The notes: generated by a model from the letters alone, not told the origin. A stretch of 64,000 nt of DNA from RHLJ01 sp965247355 (GCA_965247355.1 OZ252011.1:1302001-1366000); one strand, 5' to 3'; positions 17,495 to 28,258 are shown, counted from the stretch's first letter. Made by a program: numbers and translations.

Positions 17495-20400
17495 ATGGTA
17501 GTATTGAAAAGAATTCTGATGATTCCAGACAGGCTAAAAAAATATCTTTTCCTATTCGGGGCTATCCTAATGTTAGGTTCTGAGATAGCTACGGCCCAGT
17601 TATCAGGTTATACAAATCGATTGAAAGGTCAGGTTAATGCCTCTCAGGTTTCGGGTTCTTCAGATCTTTCCAACTTTCCTGTACTTGTAAGTTTTACTTT
17701 ACCTGATCTCAGAACAACAGGAAATGGCGGCTTTGTACAGGATGCGCAAGGAGATGATATCACCTTTACTGCAGCGAACGGAACTACCATTCTAAGTCAT
17801 CAACGGGAATCGTACAACTCCACAACCGGGGCAATTGAGTTTTGGGTCCGCTTTCCTACCCTTTCTGCTACCGTTGATACTGAGTTTTATGTGTATTTCG
17901 GTAATCCTTCAATTACTACCGATCAGTCCAGCTCAAATGTGTGGGATGCGAACTATAAAATGGTGCTTCATTTAAATAATGACGTACTCGACTATTCAGG
18001 AGAGGGAACAAATGGAACAGACTTAGGAACTGCTGACTTTGCAGGGCAAATTGGAAGAGCTCGATTCTATGGAAATAATCAAGGAGATCAGATTAGAGTA
18101 GATGATAATGGGGTTTCTCCATTGGATATCTCCGGTAATATTACTATTTCATTCTGGATGTATGGTACCAATTTCGGAGATTTACCGGATATCATAACCA
18201 AAGGTACCTGGAATGATGGCTATGGGGTTTGGCCTACCGGAGCAGGAGTTTTAGTATTTCAGATCAACAATGATGATTTACGCACTGGAAATGGGGCAGT
18301 TTCTGAAAACCAATGGGATTATGTTACCGTAACCAGGGCTTCTAATGGAGATCGGTTTATTTATGTGAATGGAACTCAGGAAGCCAACGATAATTCTCTG
18401 GAATCCTTCAGCATAAGTGACGATGACTTATTTCTTTCCTCTACACAGTATGATTATGAAGGGGGTTTAGATGAAGTACGAATTTCAAATGTAACGAGGT
18501 CAGGTGACTGGGTGGCCACTGAGTACAATAATCAATTTTCTCCAGGTATCTTTTTCTCACAGTTGAATTCGGAACCTATACTAGATAATATTGAAGCCGG
18601 TACCATTACTTATAATTCGGGAGATTCTCCAACAATAATTACATCTGCTATCACTTTATTTGATGGTGACGATACCAATATCGAAGGTGCCACTATTGCA
18701 ATCACTTCAAATTTTGACGCTTCAGAAGATCTGCTGGCATTTTCAGATCAACTCGGTATTACAGGAAGCTATGCTTCGGGAACAGGAATATTAACTCTAA
18801 CCGGTACCTCAAGTATTGCAAACTATCAAACTGCATTTAGAAGTATTACATACCAAAATACTGAGTCTGCACCAAGTGAACTTACCCGTACTATCAGCTT
18901 TACAATTAATGATGGTGAAGATGATAGTAATATTGAGACCAGAAACATAAATGTAGTTAAGGTTAATAATGCCCCTGTTCTAAGCGGAATTGAGTCAGAA
19001 CCTATCATTTATTTTGCTGGAAATGGTACAAAAGAAATTTCCTCAACTATATTGGTGAGTGATATTGATGACACCAATATTGAAGGGGCCACTATCTCAA
19101 TAACTGCAGGATTTAATTCCTCAGAAGACGAGCTCGCTTTTGTAGATGCAAACGGAATTACAGGTTCGTACGCAAGTGGAACAGGTATCCTTACCTTATC
19201 CGGAACAGCTACGAAAGCTACTTATCAGGCTGCCTTAAGAACCGTTACTTACGAAAATACTGCCGTGTCTCCGGATATGACAACCCGAACCATCAGTATT
19301 ACAGTTAATGATGGAACCGAAAGTAGTACTGCAGCAACCAGAAATGTTGATTTCCCCTCCGAAATTACTGAAATCGCTACTTATAAAACAAATGACGTAT
19401 TCCATTTTGATGCACAGGATGCCGATGGAGACGGAGATACAGGTACAAATCAACCAGCTAATGGTGCGCTTTCTACCTGGGCTGACCGTTCTGATAATGT
19501 TAGTTCCACCCCGGGAACTACTGATTTATCCTTTACCGCTAACGCTGCAGGTGAAGAAGCTCTACTCAATGCCACTTATTTTGGAGATCGTGGAGGATTA
19601 TTATTTGACGGTCTAGATGATTATTACGAGCGCTTAACTGATAATGCTCTTTTAAATACAAACCCACCTTTTCCAGAGAAATCATTTGCGATCGTGTTCA
19701 GAACCGGTGATGATGTTAATACTCTTCAAATTATGTATGAGCAAGGTGGGGGTACCAGAGGGTATACGTTAGCACTTGAAAATGGACTGATTTACGCCAC
19801 CGCCTATGACAGAAATCTAAATACACCTACAGAATATCGTTCGATTAGTTTTTCGGGCGCTCAACCAAATACTACCTATATACTTATTGCAAGCCAAAAC
19901 TCAACAAGTGCAGTTTCTTCTGAGCAGGTTTGGGAGGCAGCACTAAATGGAGGAAGTATTACTACACTTACTGACTTCCCTGAGATGGCCCAGCATACTG
20001 GAAATGCATCTATCGGAAATAATGACGCGAACCACAGACACCCGAATGGGACAGATGCCTCAGTCGGTGCCGAGTCAGCTCCTTTTGATGGTTTTATTGG
20101 TGAATTTCTTTCCTGGAATGACGCCCTTAACACCTCCGACTTCACAAATATATATGGTTTCCTAAGTGATAAATGGTTTAATATTCCCCCGGTATTGACT
20201 GGAGTTGAAGTTTCTGCTCTTTCCTTTTCAGAAGGAGATCCTCCGACAAATATCACTTCTTCGATAACGATAACTGATGCAGATGACACAAATCTGGATA
20301 GTGCTAAAGTGTATTTTTCTTCCGGGTTTAACAGCGCTCAGGATGTGCTGGTCTATGCTGATGCTTTAGGTATAACGGGTGACTGGGATATACCTACCGG

Positions 20401-23400
20401 AGTTTTAACCTTAACGGGAACCACCACAGTTGCAAACTATCAAACTGCTTTAAGGAATGTTACTTATCTAAATGTGGAAGGAACAAGTCCAACTACAGAT
20501 ATCCGGGAAATCAGTTTTGTGGTATATGATTGGGATGGAGAAAGTGGAGTTGTAACCAGAGAAATTGAAATAATTCCTTCCAATGATCTCCCTTCTCTTT
20601 CAATTACTGATGCATCAACCATTAGTTTTACTGAAGGAGACAGTCCGGTACAAACTACTTCTGATATCAATGTTTCTGATAATGATGATGCTGATTTGGA
20701 GGGTGCTACCGTTGCATTTACCAATAATTACTTTCTGGGTGAGGATATTTTTAATTATTCAGATGGTAATGGGATCACGGGTAATTTTAACAGTACTACC
20801 GGAGTGCTAACCCTTACGGGAACTGCTTCACAAGTTAATTATGAAACAGCACTAAGATCTGTTACTTACGAAAACACCAGCTCTGATCCCGTTACAGCTC
20901 TTGACAGAACTATTGAGTTCAGGGTTTTTGATGGAATCGACAGTAGTGCTACCGGCATAACACGTTCTATTTCAGTTTCAAGTTTGAATACCGCCCCTAC
21001 CCTTGCTGCAGTCGAAGCATCCAATATTTTTTATCCGGTTGGCGATTCTGTAGAAGTATCAGAAACCATCACATTAAGTGACCCCGATGATACCGATATT
21101 GAAACAATCATTTTTGATATTGGGGCAAATTATGATGCAGCACAGGATACTTTGATTTTCCAGCCTCTATTTGGAATTACCTCTTCCTGGAATGATGTAA
21201 ATGGAACGCTTACCCTAACAGGCCCTGCTTCAAAAGCTGATTTTCAGTCTGCCATCAGAACGGTTAGATATGCCAGTACAACAAACATTCCGGAAGATGT
21301 ACCACGCACCATATCTATTACTGCTAATGATGGTGAAGCCAACAGTAATATTCCAACCCGTACTATTTCTTTTAGTATTCCTAAATCGGTATCAAACCTT
21401 TTGTTTTGGCTAAAAGGTGATGCAGGTACCTTTACAACAACAGGAGGTTCAACACCTAGTACCAATGGAAGTAATGTTGGGCGTTGGGAAGATCAAAGTG
21501 GAAATAGCAGACATTTTACAGCGACTGGAACAGCACCATCATTTGCAGAAAGTGTAGGAACGATCAACTCCCAAAACGCCATAGAGTTTAACGGAACTTC
21601 AGGAATGCGACTGGAAGACACTGATGCGGAAAATTACCTCAACGGTCTTGACGAGTTAACTATTTTCTTTGTTCTGGAATCTGATATCATTAATACCGAT
21701 CAAGGCTTTTGGACCACAACAACACCAAGTGGCACTGACAATGTGTTCACCATCCGGTATGATGATACCGGAGATAACGGTGGTGGCGATAACGTAATAA
21801 AAACCGGAATGAGAGATCTTCCGGTAGCGTTTGCACAGGAAAGTTTTGAAGATGCTCAGACTACTTCCGGTCAGATTGTGATGCTGAAGTGGAAATCTGA
21901 AGAAAATTATGAGCTTTATGTAGATGGAGTTCTAAGTAACCCTACCTTCTTCCAGAATATTCCAACGGGGGTGCTTACCTCAGTCACTACTGCAATTATC
22001 GGACAGGGTGAACAGGATGCCAGCAGTAGTTGGGATGGCTTGATTGCAGAAGTTATTCTTTATGGAGATGAAATATCCATACCGGATCAGGAAAATATTG
22101 AAGATTATCTTTCTGCTAAATATGGAATAGCCATTCGTTCGCTAACCGCTGCTACGGGTGGAGAAGCCATTTCTGCTGATGGTGCGAGTATAGCACCCTC
22201 CCCTGCTTTTATTACCTTAACCGGCCCAAGAGTTCAGGAAAGTTTTGCCGGAGAATTTACAAATGGAGGGACATTTGTATTTAACGCTCCTGCAGGTTTT
22301 CAATGGGATGCAGGTTCAACTCCAACCGTAAACAGTACCGCAGCTTTTGGGGGTACAACTCTTCTTGATGCCACTTTTACAAGCATAAATGCCAGCCAGA
22401 TCACATTTACAGTCTCCGCAGTTTCTACAACTAATCCGGGGGAACTTACTTTTGGAAATCTAAGAGTACAGCCTACCACTGGAACACTTCCGAATACAGG
22501 AAATATCACTAATACAGGTACTACTGGTCTCGGTGGTTCAACCAGTTACGGAACCCTGACCATGGTTGCCGGAACTCAGATAGATATGGAGTTTGCTCAA
22601 CAACCCTCAACTTCAAATGTAAGTTCGGCAATATCTCCTACAGTCCGTGTTCAGCTTATCGACCAGTTTGGAAATCCCGTCGAAGAAAGCAGAGTCAATA
22701 TTGATATTGCTTTGAATCAGGTTTCGGGCTCAGGAGTAATGGGTGGAACTATTTCTCAACAAACCAATCTATTTGGAATTGCAGAGTTCGATGATATAAC
22801 GGTTGATGATGTAGGTACTTATTCTCTTACTGCAAGTAGCACTGGCCTTGCTGATACCACAAGTTCTGAATTTGATGTTGTAATTCTTGGGCAATTAACT
22901 CAGTTTCTTGTAGAACGTTTCCCTTCAGGTAATATCGCAGACAAACAAGCTGGCCAAAATTTCAATATTACTATTATAGCCGTTGATGGTGCTCAGGATA
23001 CCGTAAAAACATTTACCGGAACTGTCAGTCTCACTTCAAATTGTACTATCGGTACCGGAGGGGGAACTTCAGCGAGCTTTGTTGAAGGTGTATTATCCTC
23101 CAAAACTGTTTCTATTTCCAGTCTTGGCACTTGTTCATTAACAGCTACTAATTCAGCCGGAGCTCAATCAGGAACCAGCAATACATTTACTGTTACTCCG
23201 GGAGCTGCATCTGCCTCTACTACAACTATTGCAGCAAACCCCTCTGTAATTTTGAATAATGGATTTTCAACTTCTACAATTACAATTCAATTAAAAGATT
23301 CAGAAGGGAATAATCGAACAACTGGCGGGGAAACCATTGTTTTAAGTACCACAGATGGCTCACTAGGTTCTGTTACGGATAACGGAAACGGAACCTATTC

Positions 23401-25597
23401 AGCCACACTAACTTCTTCGGTAATTGCTGGTACTGCTACTATAACCGGAACCTTGAATGCTGCTGCGATTACTGATAATGCACAGGTTGAATTTGCAGCC
23501 TTTAACAACCTTTGGCAATCTTCGGTCGGGTCAATAGCAAATGCACGAAACTGGGATTTAGCAACAAACTGGAGTTCCGGTTTTGTTCCGGTACCTGGAG
23601 ATAAAGTGTTGATACCAGCCGACCCTGCAGTTGGAAATGAACAACCTGTTATTAGCACTACTAATACAACTGTTGCCCAACTTTCTATTGAATCAGGAGC
23701 TTCAGTAACGGTATCTGGTGGAATAGAACTTATTGTATCCGGAGAACTTTCAGGAGGCGGAGAGGTTTTAGGAAGTAATACCGATTCGGTTTCAGTTGCC
23801 GGTAATCTTGCCATTACAGATATGTCGGTTGGATACGTAAAACTAAATGGATCTTTAAATCAGGATGTTACCACCCCAAATGATTATGTATTCCTGGAAC
23901 TCGATAATTCTAATGGTGCTGACTTCTTTTCTGACCTGACTGTATCAGATTCACTGAAATTAATAAACGGTACTTTGTTTATGCCAACCGGTACGAATTT
24001 GATTGCAAACGCTAAAGAATACGTAAACGGTAATATTCGAATGCAAAGAAGAATCTATGGTACCCGGGGCTGGCGAATTGTATCCTCTCCTATCGACACT
24101 ACATTTGATGAGTTTTTAGACGAAGTAATAACCCAAGGTTATAGTGGTGCCTTTTATAGTACCGGATCTAATCCGGGAGATACACTTCAACCAAATGTAC
24201 TTACCTATATTGAAAATTATGCCGGTACTGATAATCAACGCTACAGAAGTCCTGACTCTTACAGCGATGGTTCGATTAGTTCAAACGGCAAGGTTCCGGC
24301 CGGGAAAGGTATGTTCCTATATTCGTTTGGAGATATCGCATCCGATTCCCGCTATAATGATCCTTTACCTGATACTCTCGATGTAACAGGAAGAGAATTT
24401 GAAAATAACGACGGTTCAGATTTCAATTTTTATATAACCTATTTAGCCGAAGATCCGGATGAAGGCGGAGATGGCTGGAACCTTGTTGGAAATCCATTCC
24501 TTGCTACTATAGACTGGGATGATACTCCTAACTGGACCAAGACAAATGTGGAATCAACTATTTATATATGGGACCCTGCCTCCAATGGCGGAGAAGGCGA
24601 ATACCTTACCTGGAACGGAATTACAGGAACTTTACCCAATGGTGGATTAATTGCGCCGTTCCAGGGCTTTTGGGTAAAGGCTAATGCAGCAAGTCCTGTG
24701 CTGAAAGTAAATCCTGATGCTAAAACAACCGGTGGCAGCTTTTTAAGAAAAGGTGTTGCAACTGATAGTAGTCCAGATACGACAATATCTCAAAACGAGT
24801 CAACTCCCATTCCAAGAATCGGGCTTTTCGTTGAATCAGATTTAGGACGTACTAAACGAACGAATATAATGTTCTCAGAAAATGGTTCTATTGGAAAGGA
24901 TGATTTAGATGCCTTCAGACTTCTTCCCTTTTCATCATCTCATATCGAATTTCATACAATTCTGGACAATGGAACTGAATTAGCCATTAACAACCTTCCA
25001 CTCGACTTTAATTCACGACAATTTATTCCATTACATGTTGATGCATTCGAAAATGGAGCTTCTGCTTCCGGTGAATTCACTATTATATGGGACGATCTTA
25101 GGACTATTCCTGAAAATTGGATTCTAACATTGATTGATAATCAAACTGGTGAAGAAATAAATCTGCTTGAAGAGCTTTCTTATACCTTTAATCATTCCAC
25201 TCGTTCAAAAATTTCTACGAATGTTTCGGTAAATCCGCTTACACCAAACTACTCTATTCGTCAAAAGTCAAAAACTCAGGCTACAAGATTTACCCTGAAA
25301 ATAAGTACTGAGCAGATAGAAAGAGATGTACCGGAAGAAATCTTCCTAGATCAAAACTATCCAAACCCATTTAACCCATCAACGACCATCCCCTTTGGTC
25401 TGAATGAGACCTCAAATGTAGAATTGGTGGTCTATGATATTCTTGGGCGTAAAGTTCAAACGTTGGTAAATAGCTCTATGAATCCAGGAAAGTATAATAT
25501 CCGCTTTGATGCCGGACCAATGGCTAGTGGCGTATATTTTTATAGACTGGTTACAGATAACAAAGTAATGACTAAGAGATTTACGCTTATTAAATAG
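17495..25597 (+). CDS. Giant T9SS-exported multidomain surface protein (2700 aa)
   Basis: After an N-terminal signal (about 35 residues, ending IATAQ) comes a DUF2341-like domain and a LamG/concanavalin-like domain (~35-350). Five cadherin-like repeats of ~100 residues sit near positions 360, 490, 897, 1028 and 1165, each with the pattern 'DxDDTxxExA...NF...GITG...GxLTLTGxA...YQxALRxVTY'. One concanavalin-like insert (~625-895) splits the array and another follows it (~1297-1545). Next come an Ig/cohesin-like region (~1565-1690), three invasin/filamin-like domains (~1698-2001), a 'NW' module, and a ~300-residue module shared with the preceding gene (from ~2177). The protein ends in a T9SS type A sorting domain (QNYPNPFNPSTTIPFGL to TLIK). 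The repeats and lectin-like folds suggest a long adhesin. It is encoded 98 bases after its neighbour on the same strand. Confidence 0.85.
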   Translation: MVVLKRILMIPDRLKKYLFLFGAILMLGSEIATAQLSGYTNRLKGQVNASQVSGSSDLSNFPVLVSFTLPDLRTTGNGGFVQDAQGDDITFTAANGTTILSHQRESYNSTTGAIEFWVRFPTLSATVDTEFYVYFGNPSITTDQSSSNVWDANYKMVLHLNNDVLDYSGEGTNGTDLGTADFAGQIGRARFYGNNQGDQIRVDDNGVSPLDISGNITISFWMYGTNFGDLPDIITKGTWNDGYGVWPTGAGVLVFQINNDDLRTGNGAVSENQWDYVTVTRASNGDRFIYVNGTQEANDNSLESFSISDDDLFLSSTQYDYEGGLDEVRISNVTRSGDWVATEYNNQFSPGIFFSQLNSEPILDNIEAGTITYNSGDSPTIITSAITLFDGDDTNIEGATIAITSNFDASEDLLAFSDQLGITGSYASGTGILTLTGTSSIANYQTAFRSITYQNTESAPSELTRTISFTINDGEDDSNIETRNINVVKVNNAPVLSGIESEPIIYFAGNGTKEISSTILVSDIDDTNIEGATISITAGFNSSEDELAFVDANGITGSYASGTGILTLSGTATKATYQAALRTVTYENTAVSPDMTTRTISITVNDGTESSTAATRNVDFPSEITEIATYKTNDVFHFDAQDADGDGDTGTNQPANGALSTWADRSDNVSSTPGTTDLSFTANAAGEEALLNATYFGDRGGLLFDGLDDYYERLTDNALLNTNPPFPEKSFAIVFRTGDDVNTLQIMYEQGGGTRGYTLALENGLIYATAYDRNLNTPTEYRSISFSGAQPNTTYILIASQNSTSAVSSEQVWEAALNGGSITTLTDFPEMAQHTGNASIGNNDANHRHPNGTDASVGAESAPFDGFIGEFLSWNDALNTSDFTNIYGFLSDKWFNIPPVLTGVEVSALSFSEGDPPTNITSSITITDADDTNLDSAKVYFSSGFNSAQDVLVYADALGITGDWDIPTGVLTLTGTTTVANYQTALRNVTYLNVEGTSPTTDIREISFVVYDWDGESGVVTREIEIIPSNDLPSLSITDASTISFTEGDSPVQTTSDINVSDNDDADLEGATVAFTNNYFLGEDIFNYSDGNGITGNFNSTTGVLTLTGTASQVNYETALRSVTYENTSSDPVTALDRTIEFRVFDGIDSSATGITRSISVSSLNTAPTLAAVEASNIFYPVGDSVEVSETITLSDPDDTDIETIIFDIGANYDAAQDTLIFQPLFGITSSWNDVNGTLTLTGPASKADFQSAIRTVRYASTTNIPEDVPRTISITANDGEANSNIPTRTISFSIPKSVSNLLFWLKGDAGTFTTTGGSTPSTNGSNVGRWEDQSGNSRHFTATGTAPSFAESVGTINSQNAIEFNGTSGMRLEDTDAENYLNGLDELTIFFVLESDIINTDQGFWTTTTPSGTDNVFTIRYDDTGDNGGGDNVIKTGMRDLPVAFAQESFEDAQTTSGQIVMLKWKSEENYELYVDGVLSNPTFFQNIPTGVLTSVTTAIIGQGEQDASSSWDGLIAEVILYGDEISIPDQENIEDYLSAKYGIAIRSLTAATGGEAISADGASIAPSPAFITLTGPRVQESFAGEFTNGGTFVFNAPAGFQWDAGSTPTVNSTAAFGGTTLLDATFTSINASQITFTVSAVSTTNPGELTFGNLRVQPTTGTLPNTGNITNTGTTGLGGSTSYGTLTMVAGTQIDMEFAQQPSTSNVSSAISPTVRVQLIDQFGNPVEESRVNIDIALNQVSGSGVMGGTISQQTNLFGIAEFDDITVDDVGTYSLTASSTGLADTTSSEFDVVILGQLTQFLVERFPSGNIADKQAGQNFNITIIAVDGAQDTVKTFTGTVSLTSNCTIGTGGGTSASFVEGVLSSKTVSISSLGTCSLTATNSAGAQSGTSNTFTVTPGAASASTTTIAANPSVILNNGFSTSTITIQLKDSEGNNRTTGGETIVLSTTDGSLGSVTDNGNGTYSATLTSSVIAGTATITGTLNAAAITDNAQVEFAAFNNLWQSSVGSIANARNWDLATNWSSGFVPVPGDKVLIPADPAVGNEQPVISTTNTTVAQLSIESGASVTVSGGIELIVSGELSGGGEVLGSNTDSVSVAGNLAITDMSVGYVKLNGSLNQDVTTPNDYVFLELDNSNGADFFSDLTVSDSLKLINGTLFMPTGTNLIANAKEYVNGNIRMQRRIYGTRGWRIVSSPIDTTFDEFLDEVITQGYSGAFYSTGSNPGDTLQPNVLTYIENYAGTDNQRYRSPDSYSDGSISSNGKVPAGKGMFLYSFGDIASDSRYNDPLPDTLDVTGREFENNDGSDFNFYITYLAEDPDEGGDGWNLVGNPFLATIDWDDTPNWTKTNVESTIYIWDPASNGGEGEYLTWNGITGTLPNGGLIAPFQGFWVKANAASPVLKVNPDAKTTGGSFLRKGVATDSSPDTTISQNESTPIPRIGLFVESDLGRTKRTNIMFSENGSIGKDDLDAFRLLPFSSSHIEFHTILDNGTELAINNLPLDFNSRQFIPLHVDAFENGASASGEFTIIWDDLRTIPENWILTLIDNQTGEEINLLEELSYTFNHSTRSKISTNVSVNPLTPNYSIRQKSKTQATRFTLKISTEQIERDVPEEIFLDQNYPNPFNPSTTIPFGLNETSNVELVVYDILGRKVQTLVNSSMNPGKYNIRFDAGPMASGVYFYRLVTDNKVMTKRFTLIK

Positions 25598-25799
25598 CTT
25601 GCTCTATTGATATTTACCTAAGATTTCAAATCCTCAACAGGTAACAATTTCTTTATTCCCTCCTCTACTACCTTGATTCACCAACTTTGAACGACAAGAT
25701 TAGAATATTTATTAATGATGTTTAATATTAGAAAGTTTTAATATATTGATACCAATCCGATTTTACGGATAATCAGTATTCATATTAAAAAGGAAGTCT

Positions 25800-26300
25800 A
25801 TGGCCGGTTACACCGAAATTTTACAAACTATGTTTGCAATGATTTTAGTCTCATTTCTCATTCTAAATGCAAACAGAGCCATTACTATAAATAACATTAC
25901 AACAGTAGAAAGTGAATTAGAAGACCAGGTAATAGCTATTGCGCAAGATTATATTGATGAATCCAGATCAGTCACTTTTGACGCGGCTACAGTAGGTGGC
26001 AATGTACCTGTTAACATTCCTGATGGATTTACCGCTGTTGGACCTGGTGGTGGGGAAAATACCCGTGCACAATTTAATGATTTTGACGACTACCACGGCT
26101 GGACTGAAACAATTATTGCATCAGATGATGTAGAGTACGATGTCTCTATTTCGGTATCCTATTATAAGGATGGAGCAGTTACTGCTGCTAAATCTACTCT
26201 GAAGCAGATGACTATTACTATTACCTCAGATCTACTTACAAGTAATGGTGTCAATAAAGAATACAATTTCAATTTTATCAGAAGCTTTTACGCTGACTAA
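25800..26300 (+). CDS. Leaderless PilV/GspI-like minor pilin, cassette 1
   Basis: This 166-residue protein has a single N-terminal hydrophobic helix (residues ~7-25) and a small periplasmic beta domain. It has no basic leader or Gly-Phe prepilin site. If the initiator Met is removed, the mature end reads A-G-Y-T-E, which places a glutamate at position 5, the conserved position of type IV pilins. The segment VIAIAQDYIDESRS after the helix resembles the PilV/GspI helix, where 'A..lAq..ie..r' is usual. A good Shine-Dalgarno (AAGGAAG at 25790-25796) precedes the ATG. It is the first of three consecutive pilin-like genes, and a second such triad starts at 28259. The family assignment is inference from pattern, not a database match. 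Confidence 0.6.
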   Translation: MAGYTEILQTMFAMILVSFLILNANRAITINNITTVESELEDQVIAIAQDYIDESRSVTFDAATVGGNVPVNIPDGFTAVGPGGGENTRAQFNDFDDYHGWTETIIASDDVEYDVSISVSYYKDGAVTAAKSTLKQMTITITSDLLTSNGVNKEYNFNFIRSFYAD

Positions 26301-26312
26301 TATTTATCAATT

Positions 26313-26924
26313 ATGGATGTAGGTTTAATTTTTAGTTACTTCATAGCAGGGTTTTTGATGATTTTGATTGTCACTGTGAGTTTGAATATAAGTAACAGCA
26401 GTAATGAGCTAACATTACAAGAATCACAAAAGCAAAAAATAGGTGACGTTATTGAAACGATTACCTATGACATGCCAAAAATCGGATACAACTTAAATGT
26501 ACTTCCCGATACACTTTTAAAATCTGTATCAGCAACTCACATCGAGTTTTATTCGAACATCGATAATAGTGCTGATGAAAATCTTGAACTTATTCGTTGG
26601 GAAGTTTCATCCGATTCGATTTTGTCTACAGATAATCCAAACGATGTTTATATATACCGAATGGTGGATGGAGACACGACCAGAATTAATGCAGGTATTA
26701 CCAGCCTTACATTCAATTTCTTTGATGAACTTGGAAGTAACACTCCCCTTTCGATGCCGATTTCAGCTGTTACCAACAAATCTGATATCGATGATATTGT
26801 ACAGCTTGAAATTGTTATGGAAAGTAGCAGCTCAACCTCATTAAAATATGGTGGGGCAAATCAAAGATATATCAGATCATCATGGTCTAAACGATTTTCG
26901 CCAGTTAACCTACGAAATAATTAA
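26313..26924 (+). CDS. Leaderless PilW/GspJ-like minor pilin, cassette 1
   Basis: This 203-residue protein has an N-terminal membrane helix (MDVGLIFSYFIAGFLMILIV) followed by a coil and a beta-rich periplasmic domain. The stretch IETITYDMPKIGYN matches the 'D...aGY' helix end characteristic of PilW/GspJ minor pilins, and the second half (SLTFNFFD ... DIDDIVQLEIVMES) follows their usual layout. It begins 12 bases after the first pilin-like stop. Like its neighbours it has no prepilin leader. A paralogue at 28688 has the same N-terminal layout (MNVGIITTFVIGGIFMISML) and the same 'RIGYN'. The PilV-PilW-PilX order supports the call. Confidence 0.6.
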   Translation: MDVGLIFSYFIAGFLMILIVTVSLNISNSSNELTLQESQKQKIGDVIETITYDMPKIGYNLNVLPDTLLKSVSATHIEFYSNIDNSADENLELIRWEVSSDSILSTDNPNDVYIYRMVDGDTTRINAGITSLTFNFFDELGSNTPLSMPISAVTNKSDIDDIVQLEIVMESSSSTSLKYGGANQRYIRSSWSKRFSPVNLRNN

Positions 26925-26935
26925 GGAGCAGTATT

Positions 26936-28045
26936 ATGGGTAGAGGAATGGTAATTATGGCTATGGGAGCCATTATAGTTCTTGGAGTTATTCAGCTTGG
27001 GTTGAATCAGCAGAGAAATAATTTGGTTACATTAACTTCTGATTATGCAAAAGAGGTCCAATCAAAAAATGCCAGCCATTCTGCTATTCAGTTAGCAATG
27101 GAAAAAATTAATAAAACTCCGGGCTGGTCTCCTACGGTAGGCTCTCCATGGACATCCACTGTTGATGGTGCCTATATAGAACTATATTATGATCAGCTTT
27201 CCACAGGAGCCTCTATCACTGCCTCGGATTCAATTCGGATTTTTAGTACTGCTTGGTTTGGAGGAACAGGTAGCACAGGTTCTGCAGAATTTAAAGAAAC
27301 ATCAGCTTCCCATACCATTATTAGTACCTATTTAAAATCAGGGCTACATTTTGTTCCTGAACCAAAAGGTGGTTTAGGATTCGGTACCAGTAATTTCACT
27401 TTCAACATGTCAGGAAGTGCTACAATAAGCGGAAACGATGCTAGCGGAACTTGCCCGGATTTACCGGCTGTTACTGTCCCTACCTACCTTGATGAATTAA
27501 AAGTTGTAGCCGGAGCTGGTAGTAAGTACAGTAATCTTGAAAGTAGTGTCGACAAAGTAGCATATGATAGTGACATGTCTTATCAGCCTGTTGATGAGCT
27601 TATAGCCCGTTTAGCAAATGAACCTGGCGTGGTTGAGGTGAGTGGGAATTATAAAGGTGATTTCGGGTCACAAAACGACCCCGGAATCTTTTTTGTAAAC
27701 TCCTACGCAAAACTAACAGGCGGCATTCCTGAAGGTTATGGAATTCTGGTAATTCGATCTGGCGGTGAATTAGAGTATGAAGGTGCTTTATCAGTAGCCG
27801 GAAATTTCACGTTTAATGGATTGATTATTTTTGAAAATGCATTCGATTTTGACGGAAAAGGAACTCCGGACCTAAATGGATCTGTATTGGTCGGTAATAC
27901 CCCAAATAACAATACAACCCTTGATGTTGATTTAAGTGGTAGCTTAAAAATCCAGTATGATTGCGAAGCCATTGAGTACGCCAGAATTGCTTCCGCAAGC
28001 CATTTAAAACAAAACAGATATACCAGAGTTAGCACTTTTGAGTAA
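26936..28045 (+). CDS. PilX/GspK-like minor pilin with beta-solenoid domain, cassette 1
   Basis: A 369-residue protein with an N-terminal hydrophobic helix (residues ~5-22, MVIMAMGAIIVLGVIQLGLN) and a helix KNASHSAIQLAMEKI, which resembles the AE-rich helix of PilX/GspK proteins. The C-terminal ~170 residues are regular short strands (GGIPEGYGILVIRSGGELE and GSVLVGNTPNN), giving a solenoid-like fold like those in pilus-associated PilX proteins and polymer-forming proteins. A strong ribosome site (AAGGAG at 26923-26928) precedes the ATG. It is the third gene of a triad; the 213-bp gap after it separates it from the second triad. A pilus tip or tip-priming complex is the most likely role. Confidence 0.55.
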   Translation: MGRGMVIMAMGAIIVLGVIQLGLNQQRNNLVTLTSDYAKEVQSKNASHSAIQLAMEKINKTPGWSPTVGSPWTSTVDGAYIELYYDQLSTGASITASDSIRIFSTAWFGGTGSTGSAEFKETSASHTIISTYLKSGLHFVPEPKGGLGFGTSNFTFNMSGSATISGNDASGTCPDLPAVTVPTYLDELKVVAGAGSKYSNLESSVDKVAYDSDMSYQPVDELIARLANEPGVVEVSGNYKGDFGSQNDPGIFFVNSYAKLTGGIPEGYGILVIRSGGELEYEGALSVAGNFTFNGLIIFENAFDFDGKGTPDLNGSVLVGNTPNNNTTLDVDLSGSLKIQYDCEAIEYARIASASHLKQNRYTRVSTFE

Positions 28046-28258
28046 TTATTTTGGTTATTTTGTAATACTTACTAATCCCCTTCCTCTTTTAAACACGGAG
28101 AGTTAAAAAATTCTCATTTTTTTCGATTCTCCGAATACCCTGATTGATTTCTCCTGTATTATTAAACGCCTGATGTTCAACTAATAATGGAGTTTATTAA
28201 ATCAATTTAATTAGTGTGTACTTGACATTTTTCTATCTTAATAAGAAAAAATAATCTC

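Noticed and set aside
19876..24000. Antisense open frames of 70-140 residues inside the 2700-aa gene
   Set aside because: They run opposite to a strongly coding, repeat-rich gene, have no ribosome site or recognisable domain, and their composition mirrors the Thr/Gly/Ser-rich sense codons.
28046..28258. Extra promoter or terminator in the gap between the two pilin triads
   Set aside because: An imperfect CGGAGA/TCTCCG pairing and a TTGACA near 28220 were seen, but no proper hairpin with T run and no correctly spaced Bacteroidota -7 (TAnnTTTG) element could be supported.
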